Positions 48,553-59,473 of a DNA stretch of 64,000 bases are shown piece by piece. The notes under the pieces are model-generated. The model did no database searches and was not told where the DNA came from. It saw only the letters and a program-made list of their open reading frames with translations. Location: the NCBI GenBank assembly GCA_946002055.1, contig CAMFYL010000002.1:1-64000 (forward strand). The letters run 5' to 3'. Each line of letters opens with the position of its first letter. Position 1 is the stretch's first letter. The DNA is from an uncultured Roseburia sp. Its GTDB lineage: Bacteria; Bacillota; Clostridia; Lachnospirales; Lachnospiraceae. A program made the translations under genes and the position numbers.

Positions 48553-49806
48553 ATGGAAAATCAGTTTTTTGTGGATTCCGAATATTTGTCCAAGGAGGCG
48601 TTAGAAACAAAGCATCGCTTGGAAACAGACCCATCCAGCCGTAAGAACCATATGGAGTATTTTCCGGAGATGGAAGTTATCGAATCTGATGTTTGTTCCA
48701 AGGTGATGGAGCAGATGCATTCCTACGATTACAGCAAGTATACCGCCAAAGATGTAAAGGCCGCATTAGAGCACGAGACGTGTTCCATTGAAGATTTTAA
48801 AGCACTGCTTTCTCCGGCGGCGGAGCCATTTATTGAGCAGATGGCACAGAGAGCCCGTATGGAGACAAGTAAGCATTTTGGAAATACGGTGTATCTGTTT
48901 ACACCACTTTATATCGCCAACTATTGCGAGAATTATTGCGTGTACTGTGGCTTTAACTGCTATAACCATATTAACCGTATGAAGCTTTCTATGGAGCAGA
49001 TTGAAAAAGAGATGAAGGTTATTGCGGATAGCGGTATGGAGGAAATTTTAATTCTTACCGGTGAAAGTCGAGCCAAGAGCGATGTGACCTATATTGGAGA
49101 GGCCTGCAAGCTGGCAAGAAAGTATTTCCGTATGGTGGGGCTGGAAATCTATCCGGTAAACACAGAGGAATACAGATATCTTCATGAATGCGGTGCGGAT
49201 TACGTCACGGTATTTCAGGAGACCTATGATACAGACAAATATGAAACGCTACATTTGATGGGACACAAGCGTGTTTGGCCTTATCGATTTGACGCCCAGG
49301 AGAGAGCTCTTCGTGGTGGCATGAGAGGGGTGGCATTTTCAGCCCTTCTAGGTCTTTCTGATTTTAGAAAGGATGCCCTGGCAAGTGCCCTGCATGTGTA
49401 TTATTTGCAAAGAAAATATCCCCATGCAGAGATGTCCTTGTCCTGTCCAAGACTTCGCCCGATCATCAACAATGACAGGATTAATCCCTTGGATGTGCAT
49501 GAGAAGCAGCTTTGCCAGATTCTATGTGCCTATCGAATCTTTTTGCCATTTGTGGGAATCACGGTTTCCTCCCGTGAGAGTGCCCAGTTTCGCAATGGCA
49601 TTGTAAAGATTGCGGCAACCAAGGTTTCTGCCGGGGTGTCTACCGGTATTGGAGACCATGAGAGCAAATATACAGGCAAGGAGTCAGAGGAAATGGAAGG
49701 GGACGAGCAGTTCGAAATCGATGACAACCGAAGCCTTGAAAAAATGTATCAGGATATTACAGATGAGGGCTTACAGCCGGTATTAAATGATTATTTGTAT
49801 GTGTGA
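48553..49806 (+). CDS. thiH: 2-iminoacetate synthase ThiH (radical SAM)
   Basis: LYIANYCENYCVYCGFNCYNHINR radical SAM cluster; operon context. Confidence 0.97.
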   Translation: MENQFFVDSEYLSKEALETKHRLETDPSSRKNHMEYFPEMEVIESDVCSKVMEQMHSYDYSKYTAKDVKAALEHETCSIEDFKALLSPAAEPFIEQMAQRARMETSKHFGNTVYLFTPLYIANYCENYCVYCGFNCYNHINRMKLSMEQIEKEMKVIADSGMEEILILTGESRAKSDVTYIGEACKLARKYFRMVGLEIYPVNTEEYRYLHECGADYVTVFQETYDTDKYETLHLMGHKRVWPYRFDAQERALRGGMRGVAFSALLGLSDFRKDALASALHVYYLQRKYPHAEMSLSCPRLRPIINNDRINPLDVHEKQLCQILCAYRIFLPFVGITVSSRESAQFRNGIVKIAATKVSAGVSTGIGDHESKYTGKESEEMEGDEQFEIDDNRSLEKMYQDITDEGLQPVLNDYLYV

Positions 49807-49811
49807 GGAAA

Positions 49812-50471
49812 ATGAGTATGAGAACATTTGATTCCAGTTTATATTTTATAACCGACAGCACCATCTATGATGAGGAAGAGTTTCTTATTCGCGTGGAGCA
49901 GGCCCTAAGGGGTGGTGTCACCTTATTGCAGCTTCGGGAAAAGAACAGAACCACCAGAGAGTACATAGAACTTGCCGAAAAGGTTCACTCCATTTCAAAA
50001 AAATATGGTGTGCCACTGATTATTGATGACCGGGTGGATGTGGCGTTGGCGGTGGATGCAGAAGGTGTTCATGTGGGAGCCAGCGATATGCCTGTTGCCA
50101 CAGCTAGAAAACTTATGGGCGAGGATAAGATTGTAGGTGCTACGGCAAAGACAGTTCCTTGGGCCATAGAAGCTTATGAACAGGGGGCGGATTACCTGGG
50201 CGTTGGAGCCATTTACCCAACCACCACAAAGGTGAAGACGGTTCTTACTTCAACGGATACGCTGTGCGATATTTGCCGAGCGGTGCCTATTCCGGTCAAT
50301 GCCATTGGGGGGCTCAATAAGGACAATATTGATATCCTAGAGGGGATTCCCATTGCAGGGATTTGTGCGGTGTCTGCCATGATGAAGGCAGATGACCCAA
50401 TGCAGGCTGCAATGGAATTGAAGAATAGAGCGCAGGAGCTGGGACTTTGTAAAAAGGAGAGAGAATCATGA
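49812..50471 (+). CDS. thiE: Thiamine phosphate synthase
   Basis: ALRGGVTLLQLREKNRTTREYIELA...LIIDDRVDVALAVDAEGVHVGASDMP. Confidence 0.96.
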   Translation: MSMRTFDSSLYFITDSTIYDEEEFLIRVEQALRGGVTLLQLREKNRTTREYIELAEKVHSISKKYGVPLIIDDRVDVALAVDAEGVHVGASDMPVATARKLMGEDKIVGATAKTVPWAIEAYEQGADYLGVGAIYPTTTKVKTVLTSTDTLCDICRAVPIPVNAIGGLNKDNIDILEGIPIAGICAVSAMMKADDPMQAAMELKNRAQELGLCKKERES

Positions 50472-51274
50472 GAAGTGCACTGACAATTGCGGGAAGTGAC
50501 AGCAGTGGTGGAGCCGGTATTCAGGCGGATATCAAAACCATGACGATGAACGGGGTCTATGCCATGAGTGTTGTTACAGCCCTTACTGCACAGAATACTA
50601 CTGGGGTTACGGGGATATCTGAAGTGACGCCTGATTTCTTACAGCAGCAGCTTGATGCTGTCTTTGAGGACATCTACCCGGACGCGGTAAAGATTGGTAT
50701 GGTTGCATCTGCTGATTTGATTAAAGTGATTGCAGATAGCCTTCGATTTTATGATGCGAGAAATGTTGTGGTAGACCCTGTGATGGTGGCCACTTCCGGA
50801 TCTGCATTGCTGAAAAACGATGCGGTACAAACCCTAATGGATGAACTGCTTCCTCTTGCCACGCTAGTGACTCCCAATATTTTGGAGGCACAGGTTCTAT
50901 CAGGACTTACCATTGAGTCGGAAGAGGATATGATGGATGCTGCAAAAAGAATCGGAGATGCCCATCATTGTGCCGTTCTTCTTAAGGGGGGACATAGCAT
51001 TAACGATGCAAACGACCTGTTATATACAGATGGAAAATTGCAGTGGTTTTATGGAAGACGCATTGATAATCCAAACACCCACGGGACAGGATGCACCTTA
51101 TCCAGCGCCATTGCCTCCAATTTGGCAAAGGGCTTTTCCCTGAATGAGTCTGTAGGAAGGGCTAAGGAGTATATCTCCGGTGCCCTGGAGGCAATGCTTG
51201 ACTTGGGAAAGGGCTCCGGTCCAATGATGCATAACTTTGACTTACATTCAGAATTTGCTACAGAAAAGAAATAG
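50468..51274 (+). CDS. thiD: Bifunctional hydroxymethylpyrimidine kinase/phosphomethylpyrimidine kinase
   Basis: [60 protein letters not shown]. Confidence 0.97.
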   Translation: MRSALTIAGSDSSGGAGIQADIKTMTMNGVYAMSVVTALTAQNTTGVTGISEVTPDFLQQQLDAVFEDIYPDAVKIGMVASADLIKVIADSLRFYDARNVVVDPVMVATSGSALLKNDAVQTLMDELLPLATLVTPNILEAQVLSGLTIESEEDMMDAAKRIGDAHHCAVLLKGGHSINDANDLLYTDGKLQWFYGRRIDNPNTHGTGCTLSSAIASNLAKGFSLNESVGRAKEYISGALEAMLDLGKGSGPMMHNFDLHSEFATEKK

Positions 51275-51293
51275 AAGGAAAGGAAATACAGAT

Positions 51294-52598
51294 ATGAGAA
51301 ATTATGCTACACAAATGGAGGCCGCCAGAAAAGGTATCATCACTCCTGAAATGAAGGCGGTTGCAAAGAAGGAATACAGATCAGAAGAGGAGATTCGTGA
51401 CTTGGTTGCAAAGGGACAGGTTGCTATCTGTGCAAACAAACTACACACTTGTATCGATCCAAATGGAGTGGGTTCTATGCTTCGTACCAAAATTAATGTG
51501 AATCTTGGAGTGTCTCGTGACTGCAAAGATTATGACATTGAAATGAAAAAGGTAATGGCAGCAGTGGATATGGGAGCAGAGGCGATTATGGATCTTTCCT
51601 CCCACGGAAACACACAGCCTTTTAGACACAAGCTTACCTCTGAGTGTCCGGCTATGATTGGAACCGTTCCGGTTTACGACAGTGTGATTCATTATCAGAG
51701 AGACCTGGCAACCTTAACGGCAAAGGATTTTATTGATGTGGTTCGTCTGCACGCCCAGGATGGTGTGGACTTTGTAACTCTTCACTGTGGTATTACCAGA
51801 AAGACCATAGAGCAGATTAAGAAGCACAAAAGAAAGATGAACATTGTATCTCGTGGTGGTTCTCTGGTGTTTGCTTGGATGAGTATGACAGGGGAGGAAA
51901 ATCCATTCTATGAGTATTTTGATGAAATCTTAGATATCTGTCGTGAGTATGATGTGACCATCTCTTTGGGAGATGCCTGCCGACCAGGATGTCTTGCCGA
52001 CGGAAGTGATGTGTGCCAGATTGAAGAGTTGGTTCGCCTTGGTGAGCTTACCAAGCGCGCTTGGGAAAAGGATGTACAGGTTATGGTAGAAGGCCCGGGT
52101 CATATGCCTATGGATCAGATTGAGGCGAATATGAAAATGCAGCAGACCATCTGTATGGGGGCACCATTTTATGTGTTGGGACCTATCGTTACGGATATTG
52201 CCCCAGGTTATGATCATATTACATCTGCTATTGGCGGAGCCATTGCAGCAGCCAGTGGTGCAGCATTCCTTTGCTATGTAACACCGGCAGAGCATTTGGC
52301 ACTTCCAAATGTAGATGATGTGAAGCAGGGAATCATTGCATCCCGTATTGCAGCACATGCTGCTGATATTGCAAAGAAGGTGCCACATGCAAGAGATATT
52401 GATGATCAGATGGCAGATGCAAGAAGAACCTTTGACTGGGAGAAGCAGTGGGAGTGTGCTATTGATCCTGAGACAGCAAAGGCCATTCGGGATGACCGTG
52501 CGCCGGAGCATGAGGATAGCTGTTCTATGTGCGGAAAGTTCTGTGCAGTGAGAAGTATGAACAAAGCCTTAAATGGGGAATATATTGATATTCTTTAA
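51294..52598 (+). CDS. thiC: Phosphomethylpyrimidine synthase ThiC
   Basis: [43 protein letters not shown]-terminal [10 protein letters not shown] Fe-S motif. Confidence 0.98.
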   Translation: MRNYATQMEAARKGIITPEMKAVAKKEYRSEEEIRDLVAKGQVAICANKLHTCIDPNGVGSMLRTKINVNLGVSRDCKDYDIEMKKVMAAVDMGAEAIMDLSSHGNTQPFRHKLTSECPAMIGTVPVYDSVIHYQRDLATLTAKDFIDVVRLHAQDGVDFVTLHCGITRKTIEQIKKHKRKMNIVSRGGSLVFAWMSMTGEENPFYEYFDEILDICREYDVTISLGDACRPGCLADGSDVCQIEELVRLGELTKRAWEKDVQVMVEGPGHMPMDQIEANMKMQQTICMGAPFYVLGPIVTDIAPGYDHITSAIGGAIAAASGAAFLCYVTPAEHLALPNVDDVKQGIIASRIAAHAADIAKKVPHARDIDDQMADARRTFDWEKQWECAIDPETAKAIRDDRAPEHEDSCSMCGKFCAVRSMNKALNGEYIDIL

Positions 52599-52613
52599 GA
52601 TGTGAAAGTAGAA

Positions 52614-52652
52614 AAGGGGCGGGGGAGCCAATGGTTTCCCCCGTCCCTTTAT
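52614..52652. terminator. Hairpin between convergent thiC and DUF4364 gene
   Basis: aaggggcgggggagccaatggtttcccccgtcccttt. Confidence 0.8.
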
Positions 52653-53170
52653 GATATTAAAGTATCCATCAAGCTCATATACACGTCCTCGTGACGGGCG
52701 CGCCAGTTGTTACAGATGGTCTCTGCCTGGTGTATGGAACTTGTGTGAATGGACAAATCAAGGAGCACCTGTTTGTCCTGAATGTATTTACAGTGAACAA
52801 TGTAACCGCCTCCTGTTGCCTTATCGTAGTTGGCAGACAGTGCATTGTCATTTCTGATTTCCAGTTTATTTTCCTTAAGATACGAAACGATATCCTCCTC
52901 AATGGCAGGTGTAATCTTATCGTGCATCAACTCCAACGTATGTCGCCCTTCGGTTGTAAGGGTGTATAGAGTGTTGTTGTGGGATGATGTTGCTTCGATG
53001 AGTCCTGCATCTTCCAGGTCGCTGATGACAGTTTGGATAGAAAAGAAGTCGGTATATTCTTTGTCTAAGAAGAACTGCGCAACCTGACCGTTGCTGAGGG
53101 AGGTATCTACCTTCGATAGAAGTCGCAATACGGCAATCTTGTATATCATATTCGGTTCCGCCATATTCAT
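52649..53170 (-). CDS. DUF4364 family protein
   Basis: MIYKIAVLRLLSKVDTSLSNGQVAQFFLDKEYTDFFSIQTVISDLEDAGLIEA, winged-helix-like. Confidence 0.88.
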   Translation of the reverse strand: MNMAEPNMIYKIAVLRLLSKVDTSLSNGQVAQFFLDKEYTDFFSIQTVISDLEDAGLIEATSSHNNTLYTLTTEGRHTLELMHDKITPAIEEDIVSYLKENKLEIRNDNALSANYDKATGGGYIVHCKYIQDKQVLLDLSIHTSSIHQAETICNNWRARHEDVYMSLMDTLIS

Positions 53171-53203
53171 CCTCCTTTATTATTTGATTATTGCGTCAAA
53201 AAT

Positions 53204-53408
53204 GCGATTGTGAAAGCTCATGGTTCATAGAACCAGTTGTGCAGTTTAACATTTTCAGATGCAGGGTACTTCTGGCGCGGCCGGTACTTAGATGGTACGA
53301 AGTAGCATCTTATGTACCGCTGCCAGCGACCAGGTAGCAAAAGCGTGCCCGGCAGATGAAATGTTAAACTGTACGGCTGGTGTAGTCAACGTAGGAATTC
53401 ACAATCGC
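53204..53408 (+). other. ~205-nt full-length foldback: candidate structured RNA or palindromic mobile element
   Basis: Ends gcgattgtgaa / ttcacaatcgc; ccagttgtgcagtttaacat / atgttaaactgtacggctgg; ctggcgcgg / ccgctgccag; ggtac..gtacc. Strand preference from G-U compatibility only. Confidence 0.55.
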
Positions 53409-53418
53409 CTTATAGTTC

Positions 53419-54567
53419 TTAAATCAGTTTCTTGACAGCCTGAGATACTACCTGTGCAACCCTAGGATCGAATGCTTCTGGAAGAATAAAGTCTTCGTTG
53501 AGCTGATCGTCAGATACAAGATCAGCAAGTGCCTGAGCAGCGGCCAGCTTCATGTCTTCTGTGATCTGAGGAGCGCGTCCCTCTAAGGCACCCTTGAAGA
53601 TTCCAGGGAAAGCAACCACATTGTTAACCTGGTTAGGGAAGTCGCTTCGTCCGGTACCAACGATTCTGGCACCTGCAGCCTTGGCAATGTCAGGCATGAT
53701 TTCCGGAGTAGGGTTCGCCATAGCAAAGATGATAGAGTCTTTGTTCATGCTCTTTACCATCTCTGCGTTGACAATATCGGGAGCGGACACACCGATAAAG
53801 ATATCTGCTCCGACCAGAGCATCTGCCAGTGAACCTTGACGATTCTCCAGATTGGTTACTTCTGTCATCTGCTGTTGCATCCAGTTTAAGTCAGGATAGT
53901 TTTTGCTAATCATCCCGTTTCTGTCACACATAATAATGTGCTGAAAACCATATGTGAGAAGAAGCTTAGTGATGGCAACACCGGCGGACCCTGCGCCGTT
54001 GACAACCACATGACAATCTTCTTTCTTCTTACCTGTAATCTTTAAACTGTTGATGATTCCCGCCAGTACTACGATGGCAGTACCGTGCTGGTCATCATGG
54101 AATACAGGAATATCCAATTCTTTCTTAAGACGTTCTTCAATTTCGAAACAACGTGGTGCAGAAATGTCTTCTAAGTTAATACCGCCAAAGGTAGGAGCGA
54201 TGGCTTTGACTGCTGCTACAATTTCGTCTGTGTCTTGGGTGGATAGACAAATTGGAAATGCGTTCACATTGCCAAATTCCTTGAAGAGAACACATTTGCC
54301 TTCCATAACTGGCATTGCAGCTTCGGGACCGATGTTTCCAAGACCTAAAACAGCACTGCCGTCAGATACCACGGCTACGGTGTTAGCCTTCAGTGTGTAT
54401 GTATATGCGGTGTCTTTGTCCTCGGCAATGATGCGGCAGGGGGCTGCTACGCCCGGGGTATATGCGATTGCCAAATCTTCTCTGGTTTTTACCGGCGCTT
54501 TTGCGCATGTCTCGATTTTACCATTCCATTGCTTATGGAGAAATACCGCTTTTTCATCAATACTCAT
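53419..54567 (-). CDS. NAD-dependent malic enzyme
   Basis: TREDLAIAYTPGVAAPCRIIAED, VVSDGSAVLGLGNIGPEAAMPVMEGK, PVFHDDQHGTAIVVLAGI, VVNGAGSAGVAITKLL. Confidence 0.96.
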   Translation of the reverse strand: MSIDEKAVFLHKQWNGKIETCAKAPVKTREDLAIAYTPGVAAPCRIIAEDKDTAYTYTLKANTVAVVSDGSAVLGLGNIGPEAAMPVMEGKCVLFKEFGNVNAFPICLSTQDTDEIVAAVKAIAPTFGGINLEDISAPRCFEIEERLKKELDIPVFHDDQHGTAIVVLAGIINSLKITGKKKEDCHVVVNGAGSAGVAITKLLLTYGFQHIIMCDRNGMISKNYPDLNWMQQQMTEVTNLENRQGSLADALVGADIFIGVSAPDIVNAEMVKSMNKDSIIFAMANPTPEIMPDIAKAAGARIVGTGRSDFPNQVNNVVAFPGIFKGALEGRAPQITEDMKLAAAQALADLVSDDQLNEDFILPEAFDPRVAQVVSQAVKKLI

Positions 54568-54781
54568 AATCCTAATTCCTTTCTATCGTGTGGAAGATTT
54601 CTCTTCTATTACTACAGATGTATATTCACTCAGAGCCCATTATATCATAAAGCGGGGAACTAGGGAAACAGTTAAATTTCTTCTTCCATTTTTTGGGGAG
54701 ATGCGGTATACTCATCTCATCGAAAAGATTCGTTTTGGTCGATTCTGACATAGATTACCCGCTGTTAGAGAGAATAGGAGA

Positions 54782-56170
54782 ATGGGAATGCGAGAAAAGT
54801 ATGAGAGTTTATCTGTTGCTGTTTTGCGAGATTTGGCAAAAGCCAGAGAAATTCCGGGAATTTCCGGGATGAAAAAGGCGGAATTGGTAGAGGCAATGTT
54901 GGCTCAGGACGAGCTGGATGCTGCAAAACAAAAGCAGGAAGAAAAGCAGGCAAAACCGCGCCGCACAGAGAGAACTGAGCGGACGGACAGAACAGAGAGA
55001 AATGAACATGCCCAGGAGGGACAGGCAGATCAGCAGCCTATAGAGGAGTGCAAGGACTGCTGCGGTATCTTAGAGGTGCTTTCTGACGGTTATGGATTTG
55101 TTCGCAGTGAGAACTATTTACCGGGAGAGAATGACGTATATGTGGCACCTACACAGATTCGAAAGTTCAATTTAAAGACCGGTGATATCATCACGGGTAA
55201 GACAAGACGCAACAATCCAACGGACAAGTTCGGCGCCTTGCAAGTCATTGAAAATGTCAATGGTTTTTCCTTAGAACAGGTGATGAAGCGCAAGAACTTT
55301 GAAGATATGACACCTATCTTCCCCAACGAGAGGATTCGCTTAGAACAGCCCAACTCCTCTGTGGCTATGAGAATTGTTGACCTGGTGTCGCCTATTGGCA
55401 AGGGGCAGCGTGGTATGATTGTGTCACAGCCTAAGGCTGGTAAGACCACACTTTTAAAAGAGATTGCAAAGTCAGTGACAAGGTCCTATCCAAGCATGCA
55501 CCTGTTGATTCTTTTGATTGATGAACGTCCGGAGGAAGTGACAGATATCAGAGAGGCTATTGAGGGAGATAATGTAGAAGTAATTTACTCTACCTTTGAT
55601 GAGACTCCGGAACATCATAAGCGTGTTTCTGAGATGGTCATTGAGCGAGCTAAGAGACTGGTGGAGCACAAGAAGGATGTTATGATTCTTCTTGATAGTA
55701 TCACACGTCTTGCACGCGCATATAACCTGACAGTTCCGCCAAGTGGAAGAACACTTTCCGGTGGTTTGGATCCGGCAGCCCTTCATATGCCAAAGAAATT
55801 CTTCGGTGCTGCCAGAAATATGCGTGAGGGTGGCTCCCTTACCATTCTTGCCACAGCCCTTGTAAATACAGGAAGCAAGATGGATGATGTGGTATTCGAG
55901 GAGTTCAAGGGAACCGGTAACATGGAATTGATTCTGGATCGTAAGCTTTCTGAGAAGAGGGTATTTCCAGCCATTGATATTTCCCAGTCCGGAACACGTC
56001 GTGATGATTTGCTCTTAAATGCCAAGGAGCAGGATGCTATGGAAGTTATGCGTCGCGGTTTGAATGGAATGAAGAAAGACGAGGCTGTGGAGAGCATCCT
56101 GAATATGTTTGCCCATACGAAGAACAACCAGGAATACATTGAAAAAGTATTGCGCAGTCATATGTTTTAG
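54782..56170 (+). CDS. rho: Transcription termination factor Rho
   Basis: GYGFVRSENYLPGENDVYVAPTQIRKFNLKTGDIITG; GQRGMIVSQPKAGKTTLLKEIAKS; LLIDERPEEVTDI. Confidence 0.98.
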   Translation: MGMREKYESLSVAVLRDLAKAREIPGISGMKKAELVEAMLAQDELDAAKQKQEEKQAKPRRTERTERTDRTERNEHAQEGQADQQPIEECKDCCGILEVLSDGYGFVRSENYLPGENDVYVAPTQIRKFNLKTGDIITGKTRRNNPTDKFGALQVIENVNGFSLEQVMKRKNFEDMTPIFPNERIRLEQPNSSVAMRIVDLVSPIGKGQRGMIVSQPKAGKTTLLKEIAKSVTRSYPSMHLLILLIDERPEEVTDIREAIEGDNVEVIYSTFDETPEHHKRVSEMVIERAKRLVEHKKDVMILLDSITRLARAYNLTVPPSGRTLSGGLDPAALHMPKKFFGAARNMREGGSLTILATALVNTGSKMDDVVFEEFKGTGNMELILDRKLSEKRVFPAIDISQSGTRRDDLLLNAKEQDAMEVMRRGLNGMKKDEAVESILNMFAHTKNNQEYIEKVLRSHMF

Positions 56171-56323
56171 AAAGATGCGTACTTTTCTTGCAAGTTTTGG
56201 TTGAAATCATCAAAAAACTATGCTACAATATGAAAGCTGTTTATCGGGATGTAAATAGTATCGTGTATGTCTTCGGACATAAAACATGCAACAATAGATA
56301 ATTTTTTTAGAGAGGTGTAAACA

Positions 56324-56527
56324 ATGAGACAAGGTATTCATCCAGATTATTATCAGGCAACTGTTACATGTAACTGTGGTAACACTTTCGTAACAGGTTC
56401 CACAAAAGAGGATATCCACGTAGAAATTTGTTCTAAGTGCCATCCATTCTATACTGGTCAGCAGAAGGCTGCTCAGGCTCGTGGACGTATTGATAAGTTC
56501 AATAAGAAGTATGGTATTGAACAGTAA
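56324..56527 (+). CDS. rpmE: 50S ribosomal protein L31
   Basis: [48 protein letters not shown] (CxC...CxxC form). Confidence 0.98.
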   Translation: MRQGIHPDYYQATVTCNCGNTFVTGSTKEDIHVEICSKCHPFYTGQQKAAQARGRIDKFNKKYGIEQ

Positions 56528-56549
56528 GAAATACTGCTAGATAATTGCT

Positions 56550-56584
56550 GGGGTCAGACCTTTTCGTCTGACCCCATTGTTTTG
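56550..56584 (+). terminator. Rho-independent terminator (ggtcagacc-type)
   Basis: ggggtcagaccttttcgtctgaccccattgtttt. Confidence 0.85.
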
Positions 56585-56599
56585 TAGTGAAACGGGGAA

Positions 56600-57532
56600 A
56601 TGACTATGAAGTATTCAGGTATTGGCGGACAGGCTGTTATGGAAGGCGTTATGATGCGAAATGGCGAGAATTACGCTGTTGCTTTGCGTCTTACGGATGG
56701 CTCCATTCACGTTGATAAAAAGAAAACAAAAAAGCAGGACCACGTGGGATATCGCATTCCCATTGTTCGCGGTGTTTTCAATTTTATAGACTCTCTTGTA
56801 ATTGGTATGTCAACGTTGATGGATTCTGCGGCATATTTTGATGAGGAACCGCAGAAGGAATTGACTGCGGAAGAGGAAAAAGCAAGGAAGAAAAAAGAAA
56901 AGGCGGAGATGACAGGAACGTTGGTGGTTTCTGTGGTGATGGCTTTGGTGATTTTTATGTTGATTCCTTATCTGTTTTCCCGTTTTGTGGGAAGATTTGT
57001 GGAATCCCAGAGTATTCAGGCATTGGTAGAGGGCATCTTCCGTATTGTGATTTTCATCGGCTATGTACTTCTCATTTCTCTCATGGAGGATATCAAGAGA
57101 GTGTTTATGTACCACGGAGCAGAGCATAAGTGTATCAACTGCATTGAGCATGGCCTGGAACTTAACGTGGAAAATGTAAGGAAAAGCTCCAAGCAGCACA
57201 AACGTTGCGGTACCAGCTTTTTGCTGTTTGTATTAATTATCAGCGTGTTTGTTTTTATGTTTATCCGATTTGACTCTCCTGTGTTACAGTTTTTATGCCG
57301 TCTGGTACTGATTCCGGTGATTGCCGGGGTTTCCTATGAATTTATTCGCCTGGCTGGTCGCTCAGAAAAGAAGGTGATTCAGTTTCTTAGCAAACCGGGC
57401 TTGTGGTTACAGAAGCTTACCACCAGAGAGCCGGATGATGCTATGATTGAAGTGGGAATTGCTTCCGTGGAGGCAGTGTTTGACTGGAAGAAATTTCAGG
57501 AAGAGAATAAGGAGAGCTTTCATGACCTATAG
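56600..57532 (+). CDS. DUF1385 domain-containing membrane protein (YqhQ family)
   Basis: YSGIGGQAVMEGVMMRNGENYAVALR; YHGAEHKCINCIEHG. Confidence 0.93.
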   Translation: MTMKYSGIGGQAVMEGVMMRNGENYAVALRLTDGSIHVDKKKTKKQDHVGYRIPIVRGVFNFIDSLVIGMSTLMDSAAYFDEEPQKELTAEEEKARKKKEKAEMTGTLVVSVVMALVIFMLIPYLFSRFVGRFVESQSIQALVEGIFRIVIFIGYVLLISLMEDIKRVFMYHGAEHKCINCIEHGLELNVENVRKSSKQHKRCGTSFLLFVLIISVFVFMFIRFDSPVLQFLCRLVLIPVIAGVSYEFIRLAGRSEKKVIQFLSKPGLWLQKLTTREPDDAMIEVGIASVEAVFDWKKFQEENKESFHDL

Positions 57533-58349
57533 AGAACTTTTGCAGGAAGGGGAAAGGCAGCTAGAGGCAGCAGGCAACCCGGAGGCAAAGGTTGATGCCT
57601 GGTATTTGCTGGAGTTTGTGTCCGGAATGAACAAGCAGCAGTATTTTATGCGCATGCAGGAAGCTGTGGAAGATAAGGTGGTTACAGCTTACGGACAGGC
57701 ACTGGCTAAACGAGCAGAGCACGTACCCCTGCAATATATTACCGGTTGTCAGGAATTTATGGGATTTAATTTCCTGGTAAATCCCAGTGTGTTGATTCCG
57801 CGACAGGATACAGAGACCCTGGTGGAGCAGGCTTTATCTGTGATTCGTCCGGGGGATGCCATACTTGATATGTGTACAGGATCCGGTTGCATCTTGATTA
57901 GCCTTTTGAAAATGAAGGAAGGGTGCACCGGTGTTGGTGTTGACATTTCCCAGAATGCCATTGATACAGCAGTGGAAAATGCCAAGGGAAATGAAGTGGA
58001 TGCCACTTGGATTTGCAGTGATCTGTTTACAGAAGTGGAAGGCAAATTTGATGTTATGGTATCCAATCCACCTTACATTGCAACATCCGTCATTGAGACT
58101 TTAATGCCGGAGGTGGTAAGGTTTGAACCATACGGCGCACTGGACGGTCATGAGGATGGTCTGTTCTTCTATAGGAGATTGGTGGAGCAGTCAGAGAAAT
58201 ATTTGACGGATGGGGGATACCTTCTTTTTGAAATCGGATATGACCAGGGAGAGGCCGTGGCGGATTTGATGAAGCAGGCAGGATATAAGGATGTGACTAT
58301 TGTGAAAGATTATTGTGATAATGACCGTGTTGTGATGGGACATTTGTAG
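57522..58349 (+). CDS. prmC: Peptide chain release factor N5-glutamine methyltransferase
   Basis: VPLQYITGCQEFMGFNFLVNPSVLIPRQDTETLVE, VSNPPYIATSVIETL; overlaps DUF1385 gene and precedes prfA. Confidence 0.96.
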   Translation: MTYRELLQEGERQLEAAGNPEAKVDAWYLLEFVSGMNKQQYFMRMQEAVEDKVVTAYGQALAKRAEHVPLQYITGCQEFMGFNFLVNPSVLIPRQDTETLVEQALSVIRPGDAILDMCTGSGCILISLLKMKEGCTGVGVDISQNAIDTAVENAKGNEVDATWICSDLFTEVEGKFDVMVSNPPYIATSVIETLMPEVVRFEPYGALDGHEDGLFFYRRLVEQSEKYLTDGGYLLFEIGYDQGEAVADLMKQAGYKDVTIVKDYCDNDRVVMGHL

Positions 58350-58402
58350 CGTAGCCATTGCAAGGTGTGATATAGTAAGTAAGATAATCAGGAGGAATAA
58401 CC

Positions 58403-59473
58403 ATGTTTGATAAATTAGATGATTTGATTCTTCGCTATGAGGAAGTGATGAATTTGTTAAGTGAGCCGGATGTGGCAAATGATACCAACCGTTTCCGCAA
58501 GCTGATGAAGGAGCAGGCTAATCTTGCCCCAATTGTGGAGGCATACAAAGAGTACAAGTCATGTAAAGAAACCATCGAGGACTCCCTTGCTATGTTGGAA
58601 GAAGAGTCTGATGATGAGATGCGCGATATGTTAAAGGAAGAACTTTCTGACGCCAGAAAGCGCGTGGAAGAGTTAGAGAATACCCTTAAGATTTTACTAT
58701 TGCCTAAGGACCCTAACGATGACAAGAATGTTATCGTGGAAATTCGTGCAGGTGCCGGTGGAGAGGAAGCTGCTCTTTTTGCAGCAGAGATGTACCGTCT
58801 TTATGTACACTATGTGGAGAGCCGTGGCTGGAGAGTGGAATTGCTGGAATCAGATGATACCGGAATCGGCGGAATGAAGTCTGTGAACTTTATGGTTACC
58901 GGTGATGGCGCCTATTCCGTTCTTAAGTATGAGTCTGGTGTGCACCGTGTACAGCGTGTACCGGAGACAGAGTCCCAGGGACGTATTCAGACATCTACCT
59001 GCTCGGTAGCGGTTATGCCGGAGGCAGAAGAGGTTGATGTAGAAATTAATGACAATGATATTCGTATTGACGTAATGCGTGCGTCCGGTAACGGTGGACA
59101 GTGTGTCAACACCACTGACTCTGCTGTTCGTTTGACGCACTATCCAACAGGTATTGTGATTTACTCTCAGACAGAGAAGTCACAGCTTCAAAATAAGGCA
59201 AAGGCTTTCGCCTTGCTTCGTGCAAAGTTGTATGACTTAGAGATGCAGAAGAAGCAGGATGCAGAAGCTGCAGAGCGCCGTAGCCAGATTGGTACAGGCG
59301 ATCGTTCCGAGAAGATTCGTACTTACAACTTCCCACAGGGACGTGTCACCGACCACAGAATCAATCTGACACTTTACAAGTTAGATAAGATTATGAATGG
59401 CGACATTCAGGAAATTATCGACGCCTGTATCGCAGCGGACCAGGCGGCCAAGCTGGCGAAGATGAATGAATAG
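58403..59473 (+). CDS. prfA: Peptide chain release factor 1
   Basis: [48 protein letters not shown] (GGQ). Confidence 0.98.
   Translation: MFDKLDDLILRYEEVMNLLSEPDVANDTNRFRKLMKEQANLAPIVEAYKEYKSCKETIEDSLAMLEEESDDEMRDMLKEELSDARKRVEELENTLKILLLPKDPNDDKNVIVEIRAGAGGEEAALFAAEMYRLYVHYVESRGWRVELLESDDTGIGGMKSVNFMVTGDGAYSVLKYESGVHRVQRVPETESQGRIQTSTCSVAVMPEAEEVDVEINDNDIRIDVMRASGNGGQCVNTTDSAVRLTHYPTGIVIYSQTEKSQLQNKAKAFALLRAKLYDLEMQKKQDAEAAERRSQIGTGDRSEKIRTYNFPQGRVTDHRINLTLYKLDKIMNGDIQEIIDACIAADQAAKLAKMNE

Noticed and set aside
54050-54748. 232-aa plus-strand ORF opposite malic enzyme
   Set aside because: Antisense to an unmistakable malic enzyme; low-complexity S/T/A-rich translation typical of shadow frames
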